Below are positions 1 to 8,448 of a stretch of 64,000 nt of DNA, in pieces. This stretch comes from Mucilaginibacter frigoritolerans (GTDB taxonomy: Bacteria; Bacteroidota; Bacteroidia; Sphingobacteriales; Sphingobacteriaceae). The notes beneath the pieces are model-generated. The model worked only from the letters and a program-made list of their open reading frames with translations. It was not told the DNA's origin and did no database searches. The stretch lies in NCBI RefSeq assembly GCF_007830615.1, contig NZ_VLLI01000005.1, forward strand, positions 1 to 64,000, written 5' to 3'. The first letter of the stretch is position 1; the number at the start of each line of letters is the position of its first letter. The translations under genes and the position numbers were made by a program.

Positions 1-16
1 CGTGAATGGAAATGGT

Positions 17-45
17 GAGTAGCAGGTAGCAATACCTTGCTACTC
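17..45. other. Hairpin in the rRNA operon spacer ahead of 5S
   Basis: The arms GAGTAGCA and TGCTACTC enclose an inner GGTA/TACC pair, giving a long imperfect stem just upstream of the 5S gene. Its place between the presumed 23S gene (off the window to the left) and 5S suggests an rRNA-processing stem. No 23S sequence can be claimed with confidence in the first 200 bases. Confidence 0.35.
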
Positions 46-200
46 GCAAACACCAAACAAACAGATAATCAAAATGATACTGTTGTCTTTTCAATTACTT
101 ACTTCTTTCAATCATTGTCTTAGATAGGAGATAATAGATGTGAGACATGAGATAAAATCTCAATACTCAGATCTTGATACTCAAATCTAATTAAAATATT

Positions 201-308
<108 letters not shown>

Positions 309-344
309 AATTTTAAATCCCGATTTAAAATCGGGACTTAAAGT

Positions 345-380
345 AACCCTTCATCTAATTGATGAGGGGTTTTCTTGTTT
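345..380 (+). terminator. Intrinsic terminator of the rRNA operon
   Basis: The stem AACCCTTCATC pairs with GATGAGGGGTT (one G-U pair) around the loop TAATT, followed by TTCTTGTTTT. It lies 37 bases after 5S. A second, shorter hairpin (TCCCGATTT/AAATCGGGA, 318-336) sits between 5S and this one. From 381 to 613 I see no gene, only AT-rich sequence with an 11-base match to 5S (GTGTCCACCTC) that is probably chance. Confidence 0.85.
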
Positions 381-613
381 TATATAGCCATCTTGTCTCT
401 AGCGCAACTCACTAGGCCGTGTCCACCTCGTATAAAAGCAATTAATAAACAATAAATTTTAACGACATGCAAGTCTAGAATAAGGGTAGTTAATGGCCGG
501 TGTATGGTTATTTGATGGCTCAACTCTTTCAGCTATATGCAATAAACTTTCAAAAGCAATTTTGAAAGTTTATTGATAAACCTCATATTTATGAAACCAA
601 ATATGTTGTAAGC

Positions 614-1162
614 TTGAAAAAGACTATTGCTGTAGCGTTGATCACGATTTACCTGTGTAATATAGGTGGTCAATTGGTGTTGCATCAATATCTTTCCTAT
701 TTATCAGAAAAGTTTTTTAAGGAACAAACCAATAAAGGGCTTTATGATAAAAATGACCTAACCGAGGTTAAAATACCTGTAAATATGCCCAATATTACTG
801 ACTGGACAGGTTATGCATGCGTAAGCGGACAAATTCAATTTGAAGACGTTAGTTATAATTACGTCAAAATGAAAGTGACCCGTACCGCCATCTACCTGAA
901 ATGTGTACCCAACTATAATACTACACATTTATTCAGTCAGAACGTAATTGTAGCTAAAAATATAAAAGGGCCGCCGGTGCTGCCGAAGAATCATGTTCCC
1001 TATAGCAAAAATGCATTACTGAGTCAGCTAACTGTAGCTAGTACCTCTTATGAATTTACCACGCCTGTAAAATATACAAGGCTTATGCTGATACGGCTTT
1101 TTCAACCTTTGCTTTATCGTCGCCAGGCCATACCCGATCAGCCTCCGCGTTCTATTTGCTGA
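614..1162 (+). CDS. Hypothetical exported protein
   Basis: This is a 182-residue protein that I do not recognise as a named family. Residues 1-25 form a Lys-Lys start followed by a hydrophobic stretch, i.e. a signal peptide or single membrane anchor, so it probably acts in the periplasm or is anchored there. The rest is polar, with two cysteines near residues 69 and 97 that could form a disulfide. The start is a TTG at 614 and no in-frame ATG fits better before the hydrophobic segment. The C-terminus is basic (RLMLIRLF, RRQ). It stands alone between the rRNA operon and the MetE-like gene, with AT-rich spacers on both sides. Confidence 0.6.
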   Translation: MKKTIAVALITIYLCNIGGQLVLHQYLSYLSEKFFKEQTNKGLYDKNDLTEVKIPVNMPNITDWTGYACVSGQIQFEDVSYNYVKMKVTRTAIYLKCVPNYNTTHLFSQNVIVAKNIKGPPVLPKNHVPYSKNALLSQLTVASTSYEFTTPVKYTRLMLIRLFQPLLYRRQAIPDQPPRSIC

Positions 1163-1487
1163 CTTTCCTCTCTTTTTATTAGTTATCTGTAACACCTGCT
1201 AGTCTGATTTAACAATTCATTTATTAAGTTTCTTTAATTGTGCCACTGATAAGGGCGCCTTATGTGCCTTGAAAATATAGCCGGTTTTATTGCACGTTTT
1301 TGCATTTAAAGCTACCTGATTTACTCAATAGTGCCTTTTGAAATGATTTGTCAGGTTATTAAAAAGGCGATTAATCTTGATTAGTATTGCTTAATTGTTA
1401 AAGGCTAATAAAAGGAATTTGAGACTAAGAATTATATTTTAACACCAACGAATATTATTATTTATCACCAAGCAAATTGTAAACATT
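1163..1487. other. Intergenic region without recognised gene
   Basis: These 325 bases of AT-rich sequence lie between the hypothetical protein and the MetE-like gene. I looked for a SAM or cobalamin riboswitch, which would make sense ahead of a methionine-related gene, and saw no conserved core. It probably holds the promoter of the gene at 1488. Confidence 0.4.
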
Positions 1488-2540
1488 ATGAAAATACCTA
1501 CAGAACCTATTGGAAGCATTCCCCGCACTCCCGCGTTAATCGCGGCCATTACCGGTCAGTCAACCGGTGCCAATTTAGATAATATTTATGAAAGCGCTAT
1601 TGACGATACCCTTAGCGAATTTGAAAAAACAGGGTCGCCTGTAATCACCGATGGAGAACAAACCAAGTCAAGTTTTGCCACTTACCCTCTTGAGGGCTTG
1701 TCTAATTTAACGGCAGACGGAATGATCATTAATTTTGAGGACGGTCATTCACGGCAATTGCCATTATTAGCAAGCGGACCTTTCAGGTATGGCAATTATG
1801 CTGTAAAATATTTGAAAGCGGCTCAAAAAAAAACGAATACGCCCGTTAAACAGGCGGTAATTTCGGCCTCGGCACTGAGTTTAATCTACCCGCAAAGCGG
1901 CATACCGGGTTATACACAAGCTGAATTTATGGCAGACCTGCTCAATGAGTGCGAAAAAGACATCCGTCAATGCCTGGAACAGGGCGCATTCAAGGTGCAG
2001 ATGGACTTTACTGAAGGCAGGCTATCGCTTAAGCTTGATCCCTCTGGCGGTGTTTTGAAACATTTTATCGATGTAAATAACCAGGTATTCGACCGTTTCA
2101 GCAAAGAAGAACAGCAAAAGCTGGGGGTTCACGTATGCCCGGGTGGCGACCATGATTCAACGCATAGTGCGGATATTGATTATGCGGATTTTTTACCGCA
2201 GCTTTTTAATTTGAATGTCGGTAACTTTTATCTGCAGCTGGCCAGTGAAGCAGACAGGATAAAAGTATTGAAAACGATAAAGCAATACCTGAAATCTAAT
2301 CAAACGGCATTTATTGGTGTAATAGATGTGCTCAATCCTGAAATTGAAACAAAAGAAGAAGTAAGAGACAGGATATTGGAGGCCGCTAAATACATTCCGA
2401 TAAACCAATTGGGTACTACGGATGATTGCGGGTTTTCTCCGTTTTGTGACGATGTATCCACTACGCGTGAAACCGCTTTTGCTAAAATAAAAGCACGTAT
2501 TGAGGGTACAAAACTGGCGGAAGAGCAATTATCGGCTTAA
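1488..2540 (+). CDS. MetE C-terminal-like cobalamin-independent methyltransferase
   Basis: This 350-residue protein belongs to the family of single-barrel MetE-C homologues (YxjG/YxjH type). Members transfer a methyl group to a thiol such as homocysteine, using zinc. The N-terminus has the family pattern IGSIPRTPAL with a following TDGEQ segment near residue 55. The zinc ligands can be placed as His215 and Cys217 (VHVCPGGD), a Glu near 254 and Cys314 (TDDCGF). The protein is about half of full MetE because it lacks the N-terminal barrel, which is normal for this subfamily. The cytosolic methyl donor cannot be told from sequence. It is followed after 18 bases by a broken peroxidase-like gene, with which it may have formed an operon. 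Confidence 0.85.
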   Translation: MKIPTEPIGSIPRTPALIAAITGQSTGANLDNIYESAIDDTLSEFEKTGSPVITDGEQTKSSFATYPLEGLSNLTADGMIINFEDGHSRQLPLLASGPFRYGNYAVKYLKAAQKKTNTPVKQAVISASALSLIYPQSGIPGYTQAEFMADLLNECEKDIRQCLEQGAFKVQMDFTEGRLSLKLDPSGGVLKHFIDVNNQVFDRFSKEEQQKLGVHVCPGGDHDSTHSADIDYADFLPQLFNLNVGNFYLQLASEADRIKVLKTIKQYLKSNQTAFIGVIDVLNPEIETKEEVRDRILEAAKYIPINQLGTTDDCGFSPFCDDVSTTRETAFAKIKARIEGTKLAEEQLSA

Positions 2541-2558
2541 ACATAAAAATTTAATAAT

Positions 2559-2828
2559 ATGCCACATATAGAACTTGAATCTCATTTACCTGGTATAACC
2601 GGCTTGCTTGAATACCGCCGGGACACGGGTGAACCCATCCGCGTTCTTACCCAAGTCTTGTTGCAGGAAGTATCTACTCTTACAGGGGCCGAACGAGAGC
2701 TGATTGCCAACGTGATATCACACGACAGTCAATGTCGCACAGCTGCCTATATTGCCGCAGATTTAGAATTGATAGTAAATGCCCCAGACAATCTGGGGCT
2801 TTACTTTACCAAAAACTTCCGGCCCTAA
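2559..2828 (+). pseudogene. Truncated carboxymuconolactone decarboxylase / AhpD-like gene
   Basis: The first 60 residues match the N-terminal part of peroxidase-related AhpD-fold proteins: HLPGITGLLEYRRDT, then an STLTGAERELIA helix and a SHDSQC segment. In intact relatives that segment leads to a Cys-X-X-Cys...His catalytic motif with an Ala-rich helix. Here the second Cys and the His are missing (SQCRTAAYIAAD). After about 80 residues the frame runs straight through a strong hairpin at 2781-2799 and stops. An 89-residue product is about half the usual length and lacks the redox centre, so the gene is very probably a remnant. Family assignment is from memory of the conserved N-terminus. Confidence 0.65.
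2781..2805. terminator. Intrinsic terminator lying inside the remnant gene
   Basis: A perfect 8-bp stem GCCCCAGA/TCTGGGGC has the loop CAA and is followed by TTTACTTT. It falls inside the last 16 codons of the truncated AhpD-like frame, consistent with a deletion having joined the 5' part of the gene to a terminator. Confidence 0.8.
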
Positions 2829-2903
2829 CCAAAGATATGCTGCGAAAATAATGGTGACCCGCACCTTTGGTAATCCCTATTTTGCAAAACCCATTCAAAT
2901 TGC

Positions 2904-4253
2904 TTAGTGAGAGTCTCTTATAGCAGGACTTTCAAAATCGAGTTTTTTAAGACCATGCTGAACTTCGGGACAGCTCATAAACAGGTTCCACAACAAGCCG
3001 CTGCGGTAATTTTCTATCATTACAACAATTGGCCCCTGGTCAATAGCTAGATATGATTTTGCATACCAGTTGTGCGACTCGCTGAATGCATCTGTAAAGC
3101 CGTAATCTCCCCATATTTTATCACCCAGATCATAGTAAAAATGACGTAGTGCTTTCATTGAATACTCAGGAGTATAAGGGAATGCTGAAAGTGCAGCTGT
3201 AGGGGAAATTACTCCTAAATCATTTGTTGGTGAATGGGCATTATAGCCTTCAAAATTATCACTTGCAGTAAGTCCCCAGCAGTTTTCGCCGTAACCTTTA
3301 AATTTCTTAGGATTATCAACACAGTAATCGTGATTAATGAGGGTATGATTGGTGTTTTGTACCCAATAATCTGCATAATTGTCCTTTAGTCCTTTAGGGT
3401 TTAGGCCCAGAAATGAATATTGTGAAAAGAAAAGCGGTCCACCATAATCAAATCCCAATGGCAGTTGATGACCATAAAAAGATTTTCCATTTTTAAAGAA
3501 ATCACTTTGTGCCCAGCCACGATGATAAATTTCGGCAGTTACCGGATATCTTTCACCTGATTCGGCCAATACATAAACAATCAAACATTCATTGAAACCA
3601 CGAATAGGAAAGTTCATGGCCCAGCCATTGTTAGGCGACCAGTGCCAGTAAAGGTTATCCCGGCCTTCGTGAGTATACCAGCTCCATTCAATATCGTTCC
3701 ACATCCAGTTTATTACATCTCTTATATGGAGTTCTTTATTGTCATCGGCATTAAAATATTGTCGTGCACATAGCAATCCCTGGAAAAGGTAAGCCGTTTC
3801 TACCAGGTCGCCGCCATCATCTTTACGTCCGAAGCGAATGGTTTTGCCGGTTTCTCCGTTCATCCAGTGCGGAAACACGCCATGATAGGCATCGGCTTTA
3901 TATAAAAAATTAACAATTTTAAGCATCCTGTCAACTGCCTGTTCGTGACTGATCCATTTGCGATGATCGGCAACAATTATGCTCATAATGCCGAAGCCAG
4001 AGCCGCCAATAGTTACGGTTTCATTACCATAGTCATAGGCAGCATTACTGCGCTCACGGGCCAAACCACTTACCGGATGTCCAAAATCCCAAAAATAACG
4101 GAACGTTTGACGTTGTACCACATCAAGCAGGGCACTGTCAGTTAAGTTTTTAATAATGCCAACAGGTTTAATTCCTTCTTCTGTTTTTGCCGGTTTTTGA
4201 GCCAGGCAATGGATAGATGTGAATACTATTAGGGTGAGTATTATTTTTTTCAT
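2904..4253 (-). CDS. Glucoamylase-fold glycoside hydrolase (GH144-like), exported
   Basis: This is a 449-residue secreted hydrolase. A Sec signal peptide (residues 1-18, ending LAQ) precedes an all-helical Glycoamylase (PF10091-type) domain from about residue 45 to 440. Recognisable segments are TFRYFWDFGHPVSGLARE, the glycine-rich GGSGFGIM, HWMNGETG, a WHWSPNNGWAMNF block and the C-terminal NYRSGLLWNLFMSCPE. Characterised GH144 members are endo- or exo-acting beta-1,2-glucanases, so hydrolysis of beta-1,2-glucan or oligosaccharides is the best guess. With a type I signal it is probably periplasmic and acts on imported oligosaccharides. It is the last gene of the SusCD operon, 34 bases after its paralogue. 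Activity is inferred from family and context only. Confidence 0.85.
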   Translation of the reverse strand: MKKIILTLIVFTSIHCLAQKPAKTEEGIKPVGIIKNLTDSALLDVVQRQTFRYFWDFGHPVSGLARERSNAAYDYGNETVTIGGSGFGIMSIIVADHRKWISHEQAVDRMLKIVNFLYKADAYHGVFPHWMNGETGKTIRFGRKDDGGDLVETAYLFQGLLCARQYFNADDNKELHIRDVINWMWNDIEWSWYTHEGRDNLYWHWSPNNGWAMNFPIRGFNECLIVYVLAESGERYPVTAEIYHRGWAQSDFFKNGKSFYGHQLPLGFDYGGPLFFSQYSFLGLNPKGLKDNYADYWVQNTNHTLINHDYCVDNPKKFKGYGENCWGLTASDNFEGYNAHSPTNDLGVISPTAALSAFPYTPEYSMKALRHFYYDLGDKIWGDYGFTDAFSESHNWYAKSYLAIDQGPIVVMIENYRSGLLWNLFMSCPEVQHGLKKLDFESPAIRDSH

Positions 4254-4286
4254 TTTTATTCTATTCTAAATATCAGATTGTTTTAT

Positions 4287-5969
4287 TTACAGGTTAGGTC
4301 CCTGGAACCCCAAACTTTTCATGCCTGTTTTTATCTCGGGACAGCTCATAAACAAGTTCCATAATAAGCCGCTCCTGTAATTTTCTATCATATCAATTAT
4401 TGGCCCTTCATCAATTGCCACATCTGATGTGGCAAACCAGGTATCATCCAGGCTAAAGGCATCATAAAACCCGTATGGCCCCCACATTTTATCGCCAAGC
4501 TTATAGTAAAAAAATCGCAGGGCCTGCATGGATTGAGTAGGGGTATACGGTAGCGATGCTATAGCTGCAGTTGGTGCAATAACGCTAACATCATTGGTGG
4601 GTGAGCTTGCGGTGTATCCGCCATTTTCAATATCGCTTGCGGTTAATCCCCAGCAATTGCTGCCGTAACCATAATAATTATTCGGATTAGCTATACAATA
4701 ATTATAGTTGATGATAGCATGCGCTTTGTTCTGGACATCGTAACTGGCATAAGCATCAGATAGCCCATTTGGGTTTATCCCCAAAAAAGAATAATGGGCA
4801 AAAAATAAAGGGCCGCCATCCGCAGGGCCTAATGGTAAAACGGTTCCGTAATAAGTATTTCCATTTCTGATACTTCCATTACCAGCCCATCCATTATCAT
4901 AAACTATTTTAGGGATGGGGTGAGTAGTTGATGATGCTGCCAAAACGTAGGTGATCAACGCTTCATCCCAACCGTTTACCTGCATATTGGTTGACCACCC
5001 GTAGTCGGGGCTCCAATGCCAGTACAAAGTATTTTGTGCGTTTTGCCTGAACCAGTCCCATTCTACATTATTATACAAGGTATTAATATCGGCCCTTAAA
5101 TTGGTTTCATCAGTACTGGCAGCATTAAAATATTGCCGTGCTGTAAGTAATCCTTCCATTAAAAATGAAGTTTCTACCAGGTCGGCGCCATCATCCTGTG
5201 TGCTGAAAGGAACAACCGCACCGGTAGATCCGTTTAACCAATGCGGAAAAGCACCATGAAATGTTTGTGCTGTATTTTTCAGGAAGGCAACGATCAACTG
5301 CATACGGGCCAATCCCTGTGCGCGGGTAATGTATTGCCTGCTCACTCCGGTTACAAGGGCCATAATGCCAAAGCCTGAGCCTCCGGTAGTTACCACATCG
5401 CCTGATGTATTTCGCTCGCGTGCCAGGCCGCTTACCGGGTGACCGAAGTCATAAAAATATTTAAAGGTTTGTTTTTGTATGATGTCCAGCAATTGGTCAT
5501 CACTTACTACCGGAAATTTATTGGTTGTATCAATAGCCGTTGTAAGATTTACTGTTATTACTGATTGTAAGTTTCCGCCTGAAGAAGATTTGAGATCAGT
5601 GGAGACATTAAGGGTATATTTGGTTATTGGTTGTAAAGCAGCAGGAGTAATCACTATGGTACTATCATTATTTTGGTAAGCAGCGGTGTAACTTATTGCC
5701 GTTCCTGCTGTATTTTTAAAAGAGATGCTATTAGCAACGGAAGCAGTGTTTACGGCTGCAGAGAAAGATACCCTGATTACCGGAACAGTGTTTACACCTT
5801 TATAGGTAAATCCATTAAAAACGCCGTTCACCTTTAAGGTATTGAAACTAAATGAAGATGGGTTTGGAGGAGTTACAGGTGTTGGCTGTTTGCTTTTTGA
5901 ACATGCGCATAGGATGCAAAACACCGCCAAAATTAAATAAATCCTAATATTGCTTAATCCTGATACCAT
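4287..5969 (-). CDS. Lipoprotein glucoamylase-fold hydrolase (GH144-like) with N-terminal Ig-like domain
   Basis: This is a 560-residue paralogue of the neighbouring hydrolase. I start it at the ATG at 5969, because it directly precedes a lipoprotein signal (LAVFCILCAC, then SKSKQPTP); a longer reading to 6044 adds 25 residues before that signal. After a Pro-rich linker comes a Big_5/Ig-like domain of about 110 residues (FSFNTLKVNG to VITVNLTT), then the hydrolase domain with TFKYFYDFGHPVSGLARE, GGSGFGIM, WHWSPDYGWSTN and NYRSGLLWNLFMSCPE. The lipid anchor and Ig-like spacer suggest the outer face of the outer membrane, where it would make the first cuts (endo-acting) before SusC import. The substrate, probably beta-1,2-glucan, is inferred from family. 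Confidence 0.85.
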   Translation of the reverse strand: MVSGLSNIRIYLILAVFCILCACSKSKQPTPVTPPNPSSFSFNTLKVNGVFNGFTYKGVNTVPVIRVSFSAAVNTASVANSISFKNTAGTAISYTAAYQNNDSTIVITPAALQPITKYTLNVSTDLKSSSGGNLQSVITVNLTTAIDTTNKFPVVSDDQLLDIIQKQTFKYFYDFGHPVSGLARERNTSGDVVTTGGSGFGIMALVTGVSRQYITRAQGLARMQLIVAFLKNTAQTFHGAFPHWLNGSTGAVVPFSTQDDGADLVETSFLMEGLLTARQYFNAASTDETNLRADINTLYNNVEWDWFRQNAQNTLYWHWSPDYGWSTNMQVNGWDEALITYVLAASSTTHPIPKIVYDNGWAGNGSIRNGNTYYGTVLPLGPADGGPLFFAHYSFLGINPNGLSDAYASYDVQNKAHAIINYNYCIANPNNYYGYGSNCWGLTASDIENGGYTASSPTNDVSVIAPTAAIASLPYTPTQSMQALRFFYYKLGDKMWGPYGFYDAFSLDDTWFATSDVAIDEGPIIDMIENYRSGLLWNLFMSCPEIKTGMKSLGFQGPNL

Positions 5970-6065
5970 GTTGAAAAAATCTAAAAAATTACAAAAAGAG
6001 GCTGCCTGATCTGCCCTGCGGCAGACAGACAACCTCATAACCAAATCAAATTACCAATAATCAAA

Positions 6066-6926
6066 CTATTTTCCTCTGCGTTGTAGTGCAACAAGTGAAC
6101 CAACCTCAACGCTGGTTAAGGCTTTGTTGTATATTCTTACTTCATCGGTTTCGCCGGTATTATAACTTGCCCAGCTTTGTGCGCCGGTATTGGCAGTTAA
6201 TGATGGTGTAGTTTGGAACTGTAATGTTCCAAACACCATTTGTTGTGCCGCCGTCCAGTTAAGAGGTGCAAAACCAGCCACTTTAGCTGTACCAACAGAC
6301 GACCCGTTATAATAAACTACAAAGCTTGAAGCGGTATCATCATACGTAACAGCTACATTTATCCAGGTATTCCATGGGTTATTAACCGTATAGCCTCCCA
6401 GCCATCCGTCAACGCCATTGGGGCTGCCAGCTATGCTGAACGCATGCACTTTAAGCACGCCAGTTGTTGCGGTGGCGCCATTGTCAAAAAAGATAGCCAT
6501 GCTACCCCAAAAACCAGCGCCTCCGCTTTGGTTATTGGCCATATCCATTAAGCCTACTGCGCCATCGGTATTTTCAGGCATTTTTACCCATATACTAACG
6601 GTAAAGCTATGCAGATTTTGTATTGCTGTTGGGGTATTGCTAAGAACATAAGCGTTGTTTGCACCTTGCAGGGCGGCTCCCTCCAGGCCGGATGCAAAGC
6701 TGGTGCCTGTTGCCACCCCAACAGTTCCTGAAAGCGAATCGGCAAGCGTATTGTTAAACGACCAGTGTGCTACTAAGTTGGTTGTAGCAATTTGGTTTGC
6801 GCTGGTGTATCCGTTAATGTTTAAAGGCGGCGCATAACTTTTAGGATCAAATTTCTTTACGCAGGATAATAACCCTACGCCTGCCATTATAATAGCTATG
6901 GTATATTTATTGATGATTTTTTTCAT
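6066..6926 (-). CDS. LamG-like jelly-roll lipoprotein, likely surface glycan-binding protein
   Basis: This 286-residue protein has an SPII signal (GVGLLSC then VKKFD) and a concanavalin A/LamG_3-like domain from about residue 50. Hallmarks are LVAHWSFNNTLADSLSG, the central SFTVSIWVKM strand and the terminal DEVRIYNKALTSVEV motif. It lies between SusD and the hydrolases, the place usually taken by SusE/F-type surface glycan-binding proteins. The simplest role is to hold glucan chains at the cell surface for the lipoprotein hydrolase and SusD. No catalytic residues are visible. It is cotranscribed with susD (12-base gap) and the hydrolases. Confidence 0.8.
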   Translation of the reverse strand: MKKIINKYTIAIIMAGVGLLSCVKKFDPKSYAPPLNINGYTSANQIATTNLVAHWSFNNTLADSLSGTVGVATGTSFASGLEGAALQGANNAYVLSNTPTAIQNLHSFTVSIWVKMPENTDGAVGLMDMANNQSGGAGFWGSMAIFFDNGATATTGVLKVHAFSIAGSPNGVDGWLGGYTVNNPWNTWINVAVTYDDTASSFVVYYNGSSVGTAKVAGFAPLNWTAAQQMVFGTLQFQTTPSLTANTGAQSWASYNTGETDEVRIYNKALTSVEVGSLVALQRRGK

Positions 6927-6937
6927 GATGATATTTT

Positions 6938-8431
6938 TTAATAACCAGGATTTTGTTTTAACACGCCACCACTTAAAGTGATCTCTGATACCGGAATAGG
7001 TTGTACTTCATTTTTCCCGGCTTTGAAACCACGGTTTCCAAACAGTGCAGCTCCACGTCCCTGTCTGATCACGTCAAAGAAGCGATCACTTTCCATGGCC
7101 AGCTCTACCTGGCGCTCATGCCAAATAGCTAGTTGCAATTGATTCTGATCTGTTGTGGTCACTTTTGGCAGTATGCTGGTATTACTCCCTCTGGCGCGTG
7201 CCCTTACCATTTCGAGTGTAGTTAATGCCTGTGTGGTATTGCCAAGGTTATTAGATGCTTCAGCATTCATCAATAAAACATCGGAATAGCGGATAACGCG
7301 AACGTCCTGACCAGCACCCGGATTACCATTTAATATCGGATCACTGTAAGGAACATATGATTTATAATTATACATGGTATCTACATGTCCGTTTCCTAAA
7401 GCTGGTATAGCATCACCTTCTGCTGATGTACCGCCTGCAAACAGGATAGTACCATTTAGCCTTGGATCACCCGTCTCAAATGCAGCTACCAATACAGACG
7501 TTGGTACATTAAAACCCCATCCGTAAGTAGGAGCAATTCCCTGCACCTGTGAGTACTGACTGGTTGACGCCAATGAATTACTGGCAGTATTAGCATTCTG
7601 AATCTCAAAAATTTCCTCCGGGTTATTCTCATTGGTTTCGCGGAATGACTTTTCAAAATCAGGGAATAAAGAATAAACACCCGAGGTTATTACCGCATTG
7701 GTATAAGTAAGCACATCGCTCCATTTACCTTCGTACATGGAAACCTTTGCATGCAATGCAAGCGCGGCTCCTTTGGTAGCACGACCAATATCAAGGCCAC
7801 TGTAGGTTTGTGGTAAAATTGATGCTGCGTCTGTAAGATCTTGCTCAATTTGCGCATAAACCTGTGCTTTTGGTGTGCGTGGTAAGTTAAAATCAGCTGC
7901 TGATTTTGGATAGTGCAACCTTAACGGTACATCACCATAAGCTCTTACAAGCCTGAAATAGTTGTAAGCCCTTACAAATTTAGCTTCGGCAACATAGCGT
8001 GTTTTTAATGAAGCATCCATGTTTATTTGCGGGATGCTATCAATGGCCTGGTTACATAAGCTGATGGATACATACTGGCCGCCCCAAAAACTGTCATCAA
8101 AGCCGGATTCAGCACCGGTTTGGGTAAAGTTGTGATAAACGCCCATATTTGGTGAGTCTCCAGGAGTACTTCCTTTTTGTACCTCATCGCCACCCATGCT
8201 TTCAATTGCAAGAGCAGGGAAAGCTGTTTGTGCATATGTTCCCAAATTAGCGTATATGCCGTTGATGCCTTGTGCAGCACCCGTAGCGTTGGTATATAAT
8301 TGTGCAGATGGTAATGACCCCTGCACAGGTGGATTTAAAAAACTCTTTTTACATCCGCCCGCCAAAATAATAGTTACAGCCATAAATGCTATACCTGATA
8401 CCTTGATAAAGTAATTGTTCTTACTTAACAT
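6938..8431 (-). CDS. SusD/RagB family outer-membrane nutrient-binding lipoprotein
   Basis: This 497-residue protein has a lipoprotein signal (TIILAGGC then KKSFLNPP), TPR-like helical repeats and the C-terminal SusD segment typified by RYSDVLLMNAEASNNLG, the WHERQVELAMESDRFFDVIR helix and QNPGY at the end. SusD proteins form the lid on SusC and bind the incoming oligosaccharide at the cell surface. It lies 17 bases downstream of susC in the same operon. The sugar specificity cannot be read from the sequence; the hydrolases in the operon point to a glucan. Confidence 0.95.
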   Translation of the reverse strand: MLSKNNYFIKVSGIAFMAVTIILAGGCKKSFLNPPVQGSLPSAQLYTNATGAAQGINGIYANLGTYAQTAFPALAIESMGGDEVQKGSTPGDSPNMGVYHNFTQTGAESGFDDSFWGGQYVSISLCNQAIDSIPQINMDASLKTRYVAEAKFVRAYNYFRLVRAYGDVPLRLHYPKSAADFNLPRTPKAQVYAQIEQDLTDAASILPQTYSGLDIGRATKGAALALHAKVSMYEGKWSDVLTYTNAVITSGVYSLFPDFEKSFRETNENNPEEIFEIQNANTASNSLASTSQYSQVQGIAPTYGWGFNVPTSVLVAAFETGDPRLNGTILFAGGTSAEGDAIPALGNGHVDTMYNYKSYVPYSDPILNGNPGAGQDVRVIRYSDVLLMNAEASNNLGNTTQALTTLEMVRARARGSNTSILPKVTTTDQNQLQLAIWHERQVELAMESDRFFDVIRQGRGAALFGNRGFKAGKNEVQPIPVSEITLSGGVLKQNPGY

Positions 8432-8448
8432 AACTTAATATTTTATAG

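Noticed and set aside
418..428. 11-base match to the 5S gene (GTGTCCACCTC) downstream of the rRNA operon
   Set aside because: The match ends at once on both sides and is too short to be a duplicated rRNA fragment.
1163..1487. Possible SAM or cobalamin riboswitch ahead of the MetE-like gene
   Set aside because: No conserved riboswitch core or terminator-antiterminator pair could be found by eye.
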